Shown one piece after another: positions 1 through 11,639 of a DNA stretch of 64,000 bases; within the stretch, counting starts at the first letter, position 1; each line of letters begins with the position of its first letter. Under the pieces are notes generated by a model that saw only the letters and a program-made list of their open reading frames with translations, had not been told where the DNA came from and searched no databases. A program made the translations under genes and the position numbers. The DNA comes from Skeletonema tropicum (Eukaryota > Bacillariophyta > Thalassiosirophyceae > Thalassiosirales > Thalassiosiraceae). The stretch is from contig CM074130.1 of assembly GCA_037178625.1 (NCBI GenBank), positions 1,054,001 to 1,118,000 on the forward strand, in the 5' to 3' direction.

Positions 1-75
1 GACGGCACCGTGCACCATGTTACGGACTTCATCGGAGGACAAACGATGCTCCATCTATGTACAGCTTATTCAATA
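1..75. repeat. Dispersed repeat, copy A
   Basis: This segment recurs with few changes at 2641-2708, including the shared stretch GGACTTCATCGGAGGACAAA. Copy A has no coding capacity of its own. The two copies lie in the same orientation about 2.6 kb apart. Confidence 0.8.
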
Positions 76-349
76 TTCCGCCACGCACCATGACAATGGA
101 CACATAAGTTCAAGTACTCCTACGTAAGTTCAAGTACATACGTCATGATGTCTTCAAGGAAAGAACTCAGCTTCAAGTAACACGATCCGCAAACTTACTT
201 TCGTTGCTCTCATTTTTTAGAGAGCATACAGTTGCATGTGAGGGAAGAGGTCCAACTTTGCATCCATTAACCGAGTTACAGAGATTGGATCATAAAACTC
301 TCAATTTGATTCCCCAGATATATATAGCAGAATCGTTATTTCTCTCACT

Positions 350-679
350 ATGACCACGACCACGACTACCGAGTCCAAAGGAAACAATCCCACCTCCGAG
401 CAATGCACTAGAATTGCCACCAAGACGCATGACGGAGGTGCTAATCCACTCACCGAAAGACCACCAGGGGATATTGTTCGCAAGCATGAAGATGCGTTCA
501 GTTACTACTCTCATCAAGAGACGAAAATGAATTCCTTGCTCTTGAACGGTGAAGAGAGTAAAGAACGAGTCACCGGAGAGTCAGATGCTCGCAAGACAAA
601 GATATCGTCCGAGCTTCACCCGTTGCTAGTGCTTGAATCTATCTTCCTCCAGGAACATCACGCTCGGGATAACCTGTGA
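350..679 (+). CDS. Small hypothetical hydrophilic protein (109 aa)
   Basis: The ORF opens with ATG followed by a run of Thr codons and ends at TGA. The product is hydrophilic and rich in Ser, Thr, Glu and Lys, with no signal peptide, membrane segment or recognisable domain. A short AT-rich leader precedes the start. No neighbour suggests a role. The opposite strand also carries two shorter ORFs here, so coding status rests only on the ATG and the unbiased composition. I do not recognise a family. Confidence 0.35.
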   Translation: MTTTTTTESKGNNPTSEQCTRIATKTHDGGANPLTERPPGDIVRKHEDAFSYYSHQETKMNSLLLNGEESKERVTGESDARKTKISSELHPLLVLESIFLQEHHARDNL

Positions 680-3600
680 TTGAAATGGTGAACACTATGA
701 TATGAGTTCGGCATATACTCCTATATCTTAAGGAGCTCATGGACCTCGGAACATAATACCATCACAAGGCACCTATTGATATATTATTTACAGTGCTGAG
801 TGAGCTTAAGTAGTTGAAGTCGATGTGGAATGTTGAATGACTTAAATATTTAGTTAACTACCGAAGAATGAGGTTAACTTATATAATTGATGAGATTATG
901 TACCTACCGAAGAAAAAGGTTAACTCTTTCTATCTCGCGCAAAGCGACTATCTGTGTTTTTAGTAGTGATCTTCACCTACTTAGAGATGCCGACACCCGT
1001 GAGACAGCAGCACCATTTCTATCGACTGTTGGTGTTGATGTGACTGTCTGCTGTCTGATCAGACTAAGCCAACATCTGTTCCCAAGAGCTGACACGTCGC
1101 CTGCCCAAGTTCTGCGAACCCAACCATTCGAGTGACGCTTTTGCATCGCGGCAACCAACCTACTTAGTAAATAGCACATAAATCAACTAGAACGTGATTA
1201 CATGATCAATTCCCAAGAGTTGGTTTCACCAGTTCACTAGTTCTCTAGTTGATCCTTTTAATGTTTAACAATGACCACTGACAATGGAATCACAGCATAA
1301 TGTTGGGCAGACTCTTCACTACCACCCTACTGATACTAAAATACTGCTCTTGGAATCATTGAAATCGGGCTAATATTGGCGTATGAGTTATGGGTGACGG
1401 ACTGCCCTTGGAGAGGTAAAAAGAAATCTGCGCGAGAAAGAGTTAATAAATAATGTAGGTAATAAGCCTCGCTCTCTGAGCTGAGCTCACGCGGATAAAG
1501 TATTGTAATCGCGGATATTGGGTTCGCACGTACCATTCTTGAACAACTTCAAGATTATTACATAATTAAGCCTCTCGAGCTGAGCTCATCGCGGTACGCA
1601 CGTCTTCAAGTTCTTGAACTACTTCAAGACAAATATTTATCTCAACTAAGCTCACTCAGTCTCAGCTCGCTCGCACAGCATATAAGTACTTATCTTTCGC
1701 ACATCATGTAAAGCTCATGTACAACATCAAACATAAATCTTGCTTTGCCCAATTACCAATTTAGTATGGGACAGTATTGTAGATACAACACAGTGTGTGA
1801 CTGGAACAGTTTTTCCGACTTGGTGCTGAAATGAATTCAGCCGATGCGGTACCCGGAAATGAAACACTTTGAGCCTTCTTCACACCAGACTCAAAGCTCA
1901 AGCTACAATCAGCCGAAGCATGAGGTTAAAGAACTTCAAGATTGTCAAGGCGCTCTTTCAATGCAATGAGTGTGTAGGAGGTAGGCCGGCTGGTCATGGC
2001 ATCTTTGATTGGGCGAGGGAGGCATGAGCATGAGACATTGATAACAGCCATGGTGGAGGTGATGCTGGAGGATAAGAATTTTTGGACCAGGCTCGGCGAT
2101 CGAGGATCGGGAATACTCAGGGAAAGAATCTCAAGGATTCGGTATGTGGAGTGTTGCGAATCGTAGATTTGATGGTCGCCACGTCTTCATTCACATCAAG
2201 AATAACTACAAAACTACAAAATTGATTCAACAACTTCAACTAAGCTCACTAGTTGCTGTCAGCTGCATCTACTCACACCGGCCTGTATGCTCGAGGTGCA
2301 GACGTGAATGTGTACGTGCAGTCCTCGCAGAGCAGGTAGTTATGTACCATAGTTACGTATCAAGATATTCAGTTTGTTAGTGACTTCCTAGTCAAATGCC
2401 CCTTTTGCGCTTATTAACTCTGTAGTGATCAAATCGTCGAATCACCGCCCGATCTCGCCAACATGGGTCCATTGGGGTCATGTCTTGCCATTCCTATCGT
2501 TGGATTCATCATCATCGGGTCGTAGGGGCGTCATGGTCGGCTCCTCCAAGGGGCTAAAAATCGGGAAGTGATTTGGCGCGCCGGCTCTTTCAGCCTCAAA
2601 ACCACACACAGAACATAACATCACCAAAACCACCATGTTCGACCGCACCGTGCACCATGTGACGGACTTCATCGGAGGACAAACGATGGCTCCATGTACA
2701 GCTTATTGTCTATATATTCAATGTATACAATCGTTATTTGGCTCGAAATAGGTCTACGTGGTCGTAATTCAATTTGAAATGTGGGCTTGGAAAATTGCCA
2801 TCTTTGGCGTACCTTCCATCCCATCATGGTCGATATCACATCATTACGAACGTTCTAGTAGGTGGGTCAGCTTTCGCCTTTTTCAACTCGCCGCCCGACG
2901 CTTGGTACTGAGGATGTTTGAATGTTATCTGCAGACAGATCCGCAAGATCGATTTCGACATTGTATGGAGCAGGGTTAGGGTTAGGCTGGAATGTATTCT
3001 TGGATTTAGCACCGGAGCAAGGTAGTGTCGGTCACTCCTATACGCTTGGCGAGAGTGGATTCATGTATCCAGTAGGTGGATGTCTCAAGAGCGTTGACGG
3101 CTTGCGCCACCCGTAGGAATGTCACCATCGGAATCTGACACGCTTTGCTACCACTACCATTCAACTCAATCTATCGGTTCCATGGACGAATTATTGATGT
3201 TTGTATCAAATATGAACCAAATGAATCGCCGACTTGTGAGAAGAGATCTCTCTATTGCATTGTCCCGTCTAGACGGAGTATTACGCAGCAAAATGAGTTA
3301 CTCCAACCTAGCACAGCGATCGGCTCGCTCCAATAGGTCTTCTAGAAGAGCTCTGCAAGTGGAATTGGTTGAATCGACCGCTTAGTTGCCGAGAATGAAC
3401 AGCTTGATTGTTGACCTGATCTTCTCTGCGATTCAAAAATTGCTGGTGAGAGAGAGCCGTTCCAAAGTCAGACAAGCGCTAAACTTTGGACGATTCAAAC
3501 TCGTCTCATAGTCGACCAAATCACACAAACAGCACATGAATCATAAACTAGAAAAGATAACGCGATCCTTCAACTAATTCTTCCTCATCATCGAAATGAA

Positions 3601-3870
3601 AAGAAAGACGGTTCGTTGACCTAGTTATTCCCTTGGTTGACCTTTCTTTCAATCTTCTTTCTCCTTGTGGAGCAAAATCTGAAAAGGTAGCCCGCAGTTT
3701 CACTTTCCGCTCTTTCGCGCCAGAATTCTTATGTGGGAGTCAACAAATTCACTCTACATAGAGAGCTAGCGCCGCAGCTGGCTCCAAGGCAAGACTCATG
3801 ACATCAAAGACACTCATACTCCCTCTCACACAAAGATTTATCAAACATAAAGAGCGAATCGACTAACACT
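680..3870. other. Gene-poor region with degenerate repeats
   Basis: No ORF here has convincing coding character. Two diverged copies of a segment of about 100 bp containing GAGCTGAGCTCA and a nearby run resembling CTTGAACTACTTCAAGA lie at about 1465-1555 and 1567-1632. Short ORFs at 2758-2979 and 3119-3385 have no recognisable domain. A minus-strand ORF at 2478-2672 overlaps repeat copy B and may be a gene fragment. Confidence 0.5.
2641..2708. repeat. Dispersed repeat, copy B
   Basis: Second copy of the repeat at 1-75, in the same orientation, with small substitutions and a one-base shift near the middle. Confidence 0.8.
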
Positions 3871-3873
3871 ACA

Positions 3874-5007
3874 ATGAGGTACTTCTATTCTTTACTCACC
3901 TTGGCATTGGCAACGACGGATATAGCCCTGTCCGTGTCTTATTCCTTGTCAACTGGATGGGATGGACTGTGGAACGGTAAGTCTCTTCGATCAGCAAGAC
4001 TGTATTATTGATGATCAATTCTGCAACACATCTGATGCACTTTTTCTTTCACCTCCACTACTTCAGCTGATGGTTGTATGTTCGAAATAACGGCGAAAGA
4101 TACACCCGTACTAATCGAAGCATTTCATGTCCACATGAGTCCAAAGACTGACAATGTTGCAGTGTACTATCGACCTGGACATGTCGACTACAGATACGAT
4201 GAATCATACCAACTGATCTATGAGGCGCCCAACGTCGTAGGTGCTGGGAAGGGACGTGCTACTCCTTTGCCTCCTTTTAATCCGCCCGTCGTCGTAAATC
4301 CTGGCACTCCTATCACGTTCTACGTGACTGTCACAAATAATACCTGGGAGGGTGCTAATCTATGGTATACCAACGGAGAGGGATCGGGCACCGTTATGGC
4401 ATCCGATAACAATATTAACGTTATTGAGGGCATGACCTCTGCGTATCCATGGAAATGGCACGTGATGGATCGAAGGTGGAACGGGTATGTTCACTACAGT
4501 CTTCAAGCACAACCAACCTCCTTTCCAACTGAGTCGCCCACAATTAGTCTTAGCACATCCAGCCCAACAAATCCTCCGACGCCCAAGCCAACGAGACAAC
4601 CGTCCACAAAAACGCCATACCCTACAAATTCTATTCCCAGCCCCCCGACCACTAATCTGACAGCAAGTCCTGTAGCTACCCAAACTGGCTCTCCATCGGG
4701 TATTGTAGATGACGCTGGAGTTGTTGACGCGCCGACGCCAACGATTTCTATCGAACCGACGACAACTGAATCTGCTTCCACTTCCACAAAGACGAAGATG
4801 CCTTCTGAAGCACAAGCCCCTAACGATCCCACAGACGAACGAAGCCCGTCACCCACAGGAGAAGGAACCTTTCCTCCAACCAAGACTGTGAAGAGTCTCT
4901 TGCCAGACTTCGTTCCTTCTTCCGCATCAATGATGTTCAACAATTACATGGGAAGGATTTGCTCCTATTTGTTCCCACTCTTCATCATTGCCATTTTCTT
5001 TCATTGA
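3874..5007 (+). CDS. Secreted or GPI-anchored Pro/Thr-rich protein, two exons
   Basis: Exon 1 is 3874-3976 and exon 2 is 4067-5007, joined by a 90-bp GT-AG intron (GTAAGT donor, TTCAG acceptor). Splicing preserves the frame and gives about 347 residues. Exon 1 encodes a Met followed by a hydrophobic stretch typical of a signal peptide. The next ~140 residues form a compact Trp/Tyr-rich region, perhaps a beta-sandwich. Then come ~110 residues rich in Pro, Thr and Ser with PT-type motifs, a mucin-like stalk probably O-glycosylated. The last ~19 residues are hydrophobic, consistent with a GPI-anchor signal or a terminal membrane segment. Such proteins are common on diatom surfaces. The ligand or function cannot be told from the sequence. 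Confidence 0.85.
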
Positions 5008-5148
5008 TCAGAGTAAATTATAGTGAAGTAAGAATATCAAGTATAATTCCTTTTCGATTATAACTTTATAACTATACTGAAGCGGTGCGCCTCATATCCC
5101 TAATAGCAGTCTGAAAGAAAAAAGTGATGTCGCGATGTTATATGTCCT

Positions 5149-7836
5149 TCATGCAAGCTCCTTGTGAGTGTATGCCTTCTCTCCACTCGCAAACTGACCT
5201 ACATAACTCAGACCACCGTTGGACTCTAGCTGCCACTTTACAGTAAGTAGACCCTCAACTCCAACAGGGCCACGTGCATGTATCCGTCCAGTTGATATAC
5301 CAACTTCAGCACCTAGACCGAAGCGATAACCATCAGCAAATCGAGTCGAGGCATTCTTGAAGACACAAGCCGCATCCACACGATGTAAGAATTCCTGCCC
5401 AGCAGGTGAGTCTTCGGAGCAAATTATTGCTTCGGTGTGTCCACTTCCGTATTTATGGATCCAATTTATCGCTTCGTCGATATCGTCAACGATCTCCACC
5501 ATACAAGTCAAATCACCATATTCGGTCTTCATTTCCTTTGCGGGGACATCACACAATCCAGCATCCATTGCTTTCGGTCCTCCGAGACATCTGACGCCAG
5601 CAGCACGTAGATTCATCAAAATGGGCAGAGCAATAGTTTGCAGAGTATCTTTGTGCAGAAGCAACGTTTCCATAGCATTGCATGCAGAGGGGTAATCAGT
5701 TTTGGCATCAAGGACAAGATTGCCCACCACTGTAGCATCTTCAGCACTCTTGTCAATATAAACATGGCACACTCCATCGGCATGACCCAGCACCGGGATC
5801 TTAGTATTTGCTTTGATATATGACACCAATGCATTGCTACCCCTTGGAATCACCAAATCGACGACATCATCAAGTTTGAGCATATCAGCAACTTGTCCAC
5901 GACTAGTTACCAACGCGATGACATCCCTCTTAATCTTGCCACCGCTTCCCCTTTCGATAGCATCACCAATAACCCTATGTATCTCCTTATTTGAACACGC
6001 AGCTTCCTTCCCGCCTTTCAACAACAATCCGTTGCCACTAGCAAGTGCCAAGGCTGAAATTTGTGGCATGGAATCGGGACGACTTTCGAAAATGATCATC
6101 AACACACCAATGGGCACTGTGACTTGAGAGAGCACCAGTCCATCTGTCAACTCTCTCTTGGCCTTAACTACCCCCAAAGGATCGGTTTGATCCGCAATTT
6201 GACGAATACCCGACGATAGCGTAGCAAGTTTAGCATCTGTCAATTTCAATCTATTCACAAGTTGGTCCGACGTTCCATCCACCGATGCAATATCGAGATC
6301 ACATTTGTTTGCCGCGAGAATTGCATCCTTCTCATTCTCCAAAGCATCAGCGACAGCGTAGAGGATGGCTCTTCGTTCCGAATGGGGTAAGGATTGAAGC
6401 TTTCGTGCTTCATTACGTGCAGCTGCTGCCATTTTGCGAGCTTCTTTCGAGACTGTCTGTTCATCATTATTCTAAACATTATGAAGGATTGGCAAGTAAG
6501 AGACGAATTTATTGACATGACATAATCCTGTGGTGTGGTATTGTAACCCCATATCCACACGAATGGACTTCACATAACTCACCTCAATAAGTTTGATATC
6601 CTCCAAAGCTTGCTCTTCCAACTCACTCCCCGGTGTAACAAACAATGTCCCCTTCGGTTCCTCACCATCCTCCAACTCATACTCACTATTCACCAAAGCA
6701 CGAATAGCCGATAAATCATTCCCACTCACCACCACACACGCACGACACTGGCTTCCAGGACTCACTGCAAATTGTGCCGCCTCAATTTTCGACGCCATCC
6801 CCCCTCTACCATGCTTACTTTTTTCGCCAATGCCCACCGATTGATCTTGACTGTAAAATGACAACAACTTTGCTCCATCTTCATTTGGTGGTCTATCGAA
6901 TACACCATCAACATCCGTTAATAGGATGCACATATCACAACCAAAACTTCTCGCACACAACGCCGCCAAACTGTCATTATCCGTAAATGCATCCACTGTG
7001 GTTGTAGTTGAGAATGCTGTCACAGCATCATTCTCGTTGATGATAGGTATAATGCCGACACTGACGAGTCGATCGATGGAGTATTTGAGGCTGGTGAGGT
7101 GATTTTCATCGCGGAAGTCGCTTTCTGTGAGGAGGACTTGAGCTGCGGATACTTCTAGTTGGGAGAAGAGAGCGTTGTATAGACTGTGTATGTGTGTGTG
7201 ATTGGATGACAGATGATGATGAAATAATGTTTCAAGATGATGAGAGTTGAACACAGGTGAACAGCAGTGATAAATGTTGAATATATTTCCAATTTCACAG
7301 AGCGTGAATACGACCAACAATATTCTACGATAAATAAGCATCAAAATGACTCACCTCATCATCTCAAACTGTCCCCCAGCAGCACAAGCACTCTGAAACG
7401 TCTTCTTCGAATCCTCCATCCCCACTCCCCCATTCAACATACTCCCACCCAAACTATCCGATCTCCCATGCGAACCGACACCATGATTCATCATCGCCCC
7501 CGGATGATGCAAACTATGCTCCTCCTCCTCATGCAGCGATCCCAAATTCGAACTACTCATTTCGATCACCTGCTCTGTCACCTCGGCGATACTCATACTC
7601 ATCCTCGACTTGGTCCGTAATAATCGCTTGCCCATCCCTGTGGCGCCGGATGAGACCATGATGATTTCAACCCCATTGCGTTGCAGCTCGGCGATTTGTT
7701 CACAGATGGCCGAGAGGCGGATGAGGGAGGGCCGACCGTCATCATTGGCAACTACGGAGGTTCCGGCTTTTATTAGGATGCGACGGGTTGTGCGGAGGGC
7801 ACGGCGGGATTTGGGCTCGATATTGGTTGTTGGCAT
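5149..7836 (-). CDS. P5CS: Bifunctional delta-1-pyrroline-5-carboxylate synthetase (glutamate 5-kinase + gamma-glutamyl phosphate reductase)
   Basis: Converts glutamate to glutamate semialdehyde/P5C, the committed step of proline synthesis. Three exons are read from the sequence: 7836-7355, 7183-6583 and 6471-5149, with GT-AG introns of 171 and 111 bp. Splicing keeps the frame throughout and gives about 801 residues. The kinase half has the Lys of LIKAGTS near residue 23, VSSGA near 61-65 and NENDAVT further on. The reductase half has the Cys in SACNAMETLL and the C-terminal GISTGRIHARGPVG motif. The order matches plant and animal P5CS. It is longer than plant enzymes (about 717 aa) because of a Ser/Gly/His/Met-rich insertion at about residues 85-148. 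The start is the first ATG in a frame matching the kinase N-terminus. Confidence 0.95.
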
Positions 7837-8270
7837 GGTTGTTTTCTTGCTCGCTCTTGACAGTGAATGATCGTAAGTAATGACTGTGCTAGGTTTTAAA
7901 AACTAGATAGGAAAGAATGTCATCATGGTGGATGAAGAGTCTTTTTTGATTTGATGAAAAAATGTCAGGCTGAGGAGCGAGAACCCATCTCCTCAATTTC
8001 TACAGATTCCTACGTACAGACAGACGATTTGCACGCGTCCGACAGCCAACAATTGCAATTTCACTGTACTCCCAAAACAAAAGTTGGCAGTCGCAGTCAA
8101 AGTTCCGGAGCAGAATTTAGCGATACAAAGATGGAAATCATAATAACTTTGTGTAGAAGGCGATCGTATCGAGATGTAGAGAGTTGAGAGTTCTTTATTT
8201 TTTAGAAGAACGTTCTGCAGCTTCCTGCCTTGTCGGTTGCTAGCTGTGCGCTGTGCATCAACAGACGTGA
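7837..8270. other. Upstream region of P5CS, no gene seen
   Basis: No convincing coding sequence. It presumably contains the P5CS promoter, reading leftwards. No regulatory motif stood out. Confidence 0.4.
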
Positions 8271-8273
8271 CTG

Positions 8274-8745
8274 AGCCAATCCCAATCCCAACCTTTTCAT
8301 TCCCTTCCACCTTCAAACTTTGATTGCAGTTTACGTTGCCCCGTACTTCAACTTCTTACGCAGTTTGAGGTCTGAGGAGGTACGACGATTACGTAAATTA
8401 CGACAGCAACAGCCGTGGCTGCGACAATCTCAATCCCCCGACTCTTCCCTCTTCATTTAACACCTTATTTGCAGTTCTCGTCTGTTACTCCGTACTTAAA
8501 AAACTTCTTATCTACGTTCCATAGTCTGAGGTCTTGATATTGATAGGTACGACGAAGACCTTGAAAAGAGGGCCGCTGCGAGTCAACAAACATGGCAAGC
8601 TGAGACAATCTCAATCAATTGCCTTTCCACTTCAAACTTTATTTGATTTGCAGTTCTCGTTCGTTGCCTCTTACTTGAACTTACGTATGATAGTTTGGTT
8701 TGAGGTCTTAGATCAGTAGACGACGACCACAAATTCGCGCAAGAG
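8274..8745. repeat. Three diverged tandem copies of a unit of about 150-180 bp
   Basis: Three successive blocks (about 8274-8400, 8435-8570 and 8605-8745) share the order: an AATCTCAAT-like start, a CCTTCAAACTTT-like segment, TTTGCAGTT, a CGTACTT-like segment, then TGAGGTC and GACGAC. The copies differ by many substitutions and small indels, so the array is old. No ORF spans it. Confidence 0.6.
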
Positions 8746-8822
8746 ACTCAACTCAGGGACCGTCTGCTAATTCGATCGCACAAAGAGACAATTATGGGCA
8801 GCGCCCTGTCTGATACTTAATT

Positions 8823-9438
8823 CAAACAAATATGTAGATATCTTGCTACGGAGAAGAGGAATAGAGCATAATCATTCATAAATAACTGCCTATGTGCACA
8901 AATGAAACTTTCTATACTAATACTACTTGATCTTAATGTTAGTGTTGTGGGCATGTCCAGAGAGATACCACCGAGTGTAGTTGTAGTGATATGACTGCTG
9001 GGGCTACAATCACGGTGATGAGACCTAAATGTTGATATTGCCTACTTGTTGCATTGCTCAGCAAAGCCTGCTCAAGTTGCGCTTCATTTTTTGCAGCACT
9101 GCCCAGACAACATTTATTACCGCTGGAAACCGGTACGACATGAAAGAGTTCTCTTGCTCTTGCTTCTATTTTGCAAGATGTGTCTTCTACGATAGCTTGC
9201 TCTTGCCTCTCGCTCGCTCCCATCCGCTCACTCCAATGCTCTCATAATTTCATAGAAGCAAAAACATCAACATCTCTAGTATCAACTTAACAACAACAAC
9301 TTACAACTCGGCTCGGAACAACATTACAAAATGTCGACTTATACCAATTTGAACTCGCCTTCCGCCAATACGTTGCCGCCTTCGACGGTACCAACGATCT
9401 CTCTCCTGCTGAATTCAAGTCTCTCTTTGACAACGTCC
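8823..9438. repeat. Direct repeat unit 1 (tail of a small gene, spacer, head of the next copy)
   Basis: Closely matches 10213-10829. Each unit starts at the last codons of a small gene (…ACAAATATGTAG), runs through a shared spacer of about 500 bp and ends within the first ~35 codons of the same gene. This is the footprint of a head-to-tail tandem duplication of gene plus promoter. Confidence 0.85.
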
Positions 9439-10227
9439 ATCACAAGGATTTCAACTATCGCCCCAAGGATGATAAGTTTCGTGGAGGTAATGGCATGATA
9501 CACGTGAAAGCAAAAGCACCATTGACACGTGAAGAAATATTTCAATTACATTCAAAGGCGATCTGTACTGTTAGCCTATCCAGGAGATTAGTTCTCTTCG
9601 AATATTGGTGCTATGATAAAGGTGAGCACAGTTCTGAAATCCTCTCGGTGAGCTGAGTTCAAATCCGGGGTGTATCTGAGGTAGTTTCGAATCATGGTGC
9701 GATGAATTTGTGATAAGGAGCCAAAGACCCAAGGAAACTGGATAAGGGGACCTTTTGGGGGGATAACCCTTTTAAGGCAAGCTAGAAGTGGGGCTAACAA
9801 ATTTTTTTATATAAAAAATTAGATACAACACGGATTTGAACTCAGCTCACCGAGAGCAGCATTTTAAGTACCTTTAAAGGGTAGGTCACCCCCATGGCGG
9901 AAGAGAACTAATAATTGGCGATTTATTGGATAGGGTAACACTACAGATCGCCCAAAGCACTACGCTAGCGGACAGAAAGTAACTTTGATCCACTTCAGGA
10001 AGATCGGTTTGGACTGTATAGATATCAAGGTTCGCCTTGTGACTGGCAAAGAGGATACCACTGTTCGTGTAGTCAACACGATCTCAGGTGGTCAGGTTGT
10101 CCTATCTCGAGCTCAAGAGATTGACGTTGACGAGTCCTTCCCATTCCAATCAAAGATCCTGGAAGCCAAATGTGCAAGTGCAGTGTATAAGTGGAAAGAG
10201 GTCGGCACCTACCAAACAAATATGTAG
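9331..10227 (+). pseudogene. Small conserved-looking protein gene, frameshifted after the start and split by a MITE
   Basis: Removing the element at 9557-9952 and one target copy rejoins the reading frame exactly, from EEIFQLHSK to HYASGQKV. The restored gene would encode about 160 residues ending GTYQTNM, perhaps a small alpha/beta fold of NTF2-like type, though that is a guess. Compared with the second copy at 10724, this copy has two extra bases (TA) just after the start codon, which put the ATG out of frame. Two extra A residues lie just before the ATG. The gene is therefore probably inactive unless another start is used. See the MITE entry for the possibility that the insertion is spliced out. 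Confidence 0.65.
9557..9952. mobile_element. Foldback MITE, copy 1 (396 bp, 4-bp target duplication)
   Basis: The ends are inverted repeats beginning GGCGATCTGTA (left) and the complement at the right end. Similarity between the arms extends inward about 130 bp with interruptions, giving a long foldback. CAAA flanks both sides (9553-9556 and 9953-9956) as a 4-bp target duplication. There is no transposase ORF. The internal sequence matches the element at 14870-15263. A CT|GTACTG donor-like site lies at 9565 and a CTACAG acceptor-like site ends at 9946, both inside the terminal repeats. Confidence 0.88.
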
Positions 10228-10829
10228 ATATCTTGCTACAGAGAAGAGGAATAGAGCATAATCATTCATAAATAACTGCCTATGTGCACAAATGAAACTT
10301 TCTATACTAATACTACTTGATCTTAATGTTAGTGTTGTGGGCATGTCCAGAGAGATACCACCGAGTGTAGTTGTAGTGATATGACTGCTGGGGCTACAAC
10401 CACGGTGATAAGACCTATATAAATGTTGATATTGCCTACTTGTTGCATTGCTCAGCAAAGCCTGCTCAAGTTGCGCTTCATTTTTTGCAGCACTGCCCAG
10501 ACAACATTTATTACCGCTGGAAACCGGTACGACATGAAAGAGTTCTCTTGCTCTTGCTTCTATTTTGCAAGATGTGTCTTCTACGATAGCTTGCTCTTGC
10601 CTCTCGCTCGCTCCCATCCGCTCACTCCAATGCTCTCATAATTTCATAGAAGCAAAAACATCAACATCTCTAAGTATCAACTTAACAACAACAACTTACA
10701 ACTCGGCTCGAAACAACATTACAATGTCGACTTACCAATTTGAACTCGCCTTCCGCCAATACGTTGCCGCCTTCGACGGTACCAACGATCTCTCTCCTGC
10801 TGAATTCAAGTCTCTCTTTGACAACGTCC
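10213..10829. repeat. Direct repeat unit 2
   Basis: Second copy of 8823-9438, nearly identical. It differs by small indels such as TATA near 10420 and by the bases around the start codon of the enclosed gene head. Confidence 0.85.
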
Positions 10830-10843
10830 GTACTAGCCCTTAA
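10724..10843 (+). pseudogene. Truncated 5' copy of the duplicated small gene (39 codons)
   Basis: Starts MSTYQFELAF and continues in frame for 35 codons identical in sense to the copy at 9331. It then leaves the homology at 10829 and stops four codons later. This copy keeps the intact start lacking in the first. Its upstream spacer is the duplicated promoter region. It is probably a truncated relic, though a 39-residue product cannot be excluded. Confidence 0.6.
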
Positions 10844-11362
10844 AAACAAGCGACCCCGAAACCTTTTAAGTGTGAAGACACCCGGTTTCCGGATTTTTAT
10901 ACAGCCCTTCGAACATACAATAACCATGGCGACGGTGGCGGCTATGGTACGGAGCGGAACGGGGGTCGGCACCACCATAAACCGGCGGTGGACACCTCAG
11001 GGGACCCATATAGCTCCATGATGTGAAGGAATTTTGTCTCCAAGCTCTCAGACCTTCTTTCTTGGTTTTCTCCTACAAAATTGACCGTTAGTTGCAAAAA
11101 TAGCGACAACTGCATAGGCCCCCCACGCAACTCTGACCTTCTGGCCATGAGCACAGTCTATTACTCGACAACCTGACACTATTTATGATATATGGCGACA
11201 TTGTATGAGGCGGCTACCGTTAAAACCGTCTAGAACTGTCGGCATGGCTCACCTACGCGGGCACCATGATTACAACACAAAATGGGCACTTTAGGTGGGG
11301 AGGATGAAGTGGGTATATCAGCACTGAAATGGTGATAGTTTACATCAAAACAATAGACATGC
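10844..11362. other. No gene recognised
   Basis: Short ORFs on both strands have no coherent composition or domain. The sequence right after 10829 does not match the parent gene, so the duplication breakpoint lies here. Confidence 0.4.
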
Positions 11363-11364
11363 TA

Positions 11365-11636
11365 CAGGGGTCAAAAAAGGTGTCTAACACCTCTTCGATA
11401 CGTACACAAAATTGTAGGAATTGGTACACACCCAAAAAATGCTTCCCGCATTTTGTGGAGGAGAGACAATAAGCCCTGCAAAGTTTTTCTACGTACACGT
11501 AGTACAATTCCTACAGTAGCTACTCCTACCAAATTCGGGCGGGAACATGACTTTTTCACTGTCACATCAGAAAATGCTAGCTGTTCGCTCAATATCGTTA
11601 GACACTTTTTCTGTAATTCACGTTTTTTGACCCCTG
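11365..11636. mobile_element. TA-flanked MITE, Tc1/mariner-like ends
   Basis: Inverted ends CAGGGGTCAAAAAA (left) and TTTTTTGACCCCTG (right) are each flanked by TA (11363-11364 and 11637-11638). Next to the ends, GTGTCTAAC also appears in inverted orientation, and a shared AATTGTAGGAATT-like motif lies further in. At 272 bp there is no room for a transposase. TA target duplication and CAGGGG-type ends are typical of Tc1/mariner derivatives. The flanks (CATGC on each side) are themselves palindromic. Confidence 0.75.
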
Positions 11637-11639
11637 TAG

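Noticed and set aside
4360..4943. Two long minus-strand ORFs opposite the secreted Pro/Thr-rich gene
   Set aside because: They are antisense shadows of the Pro/Thr-rich codons. The plus frame has a signal peptide and a clean intron.
9640..9680. GAGTTCAAATCC in the MITE as a tRNA B box
   Set aside because: No matching A box or acceptor stem. The motif occurs inverted in the other arm because the element is a foldback.
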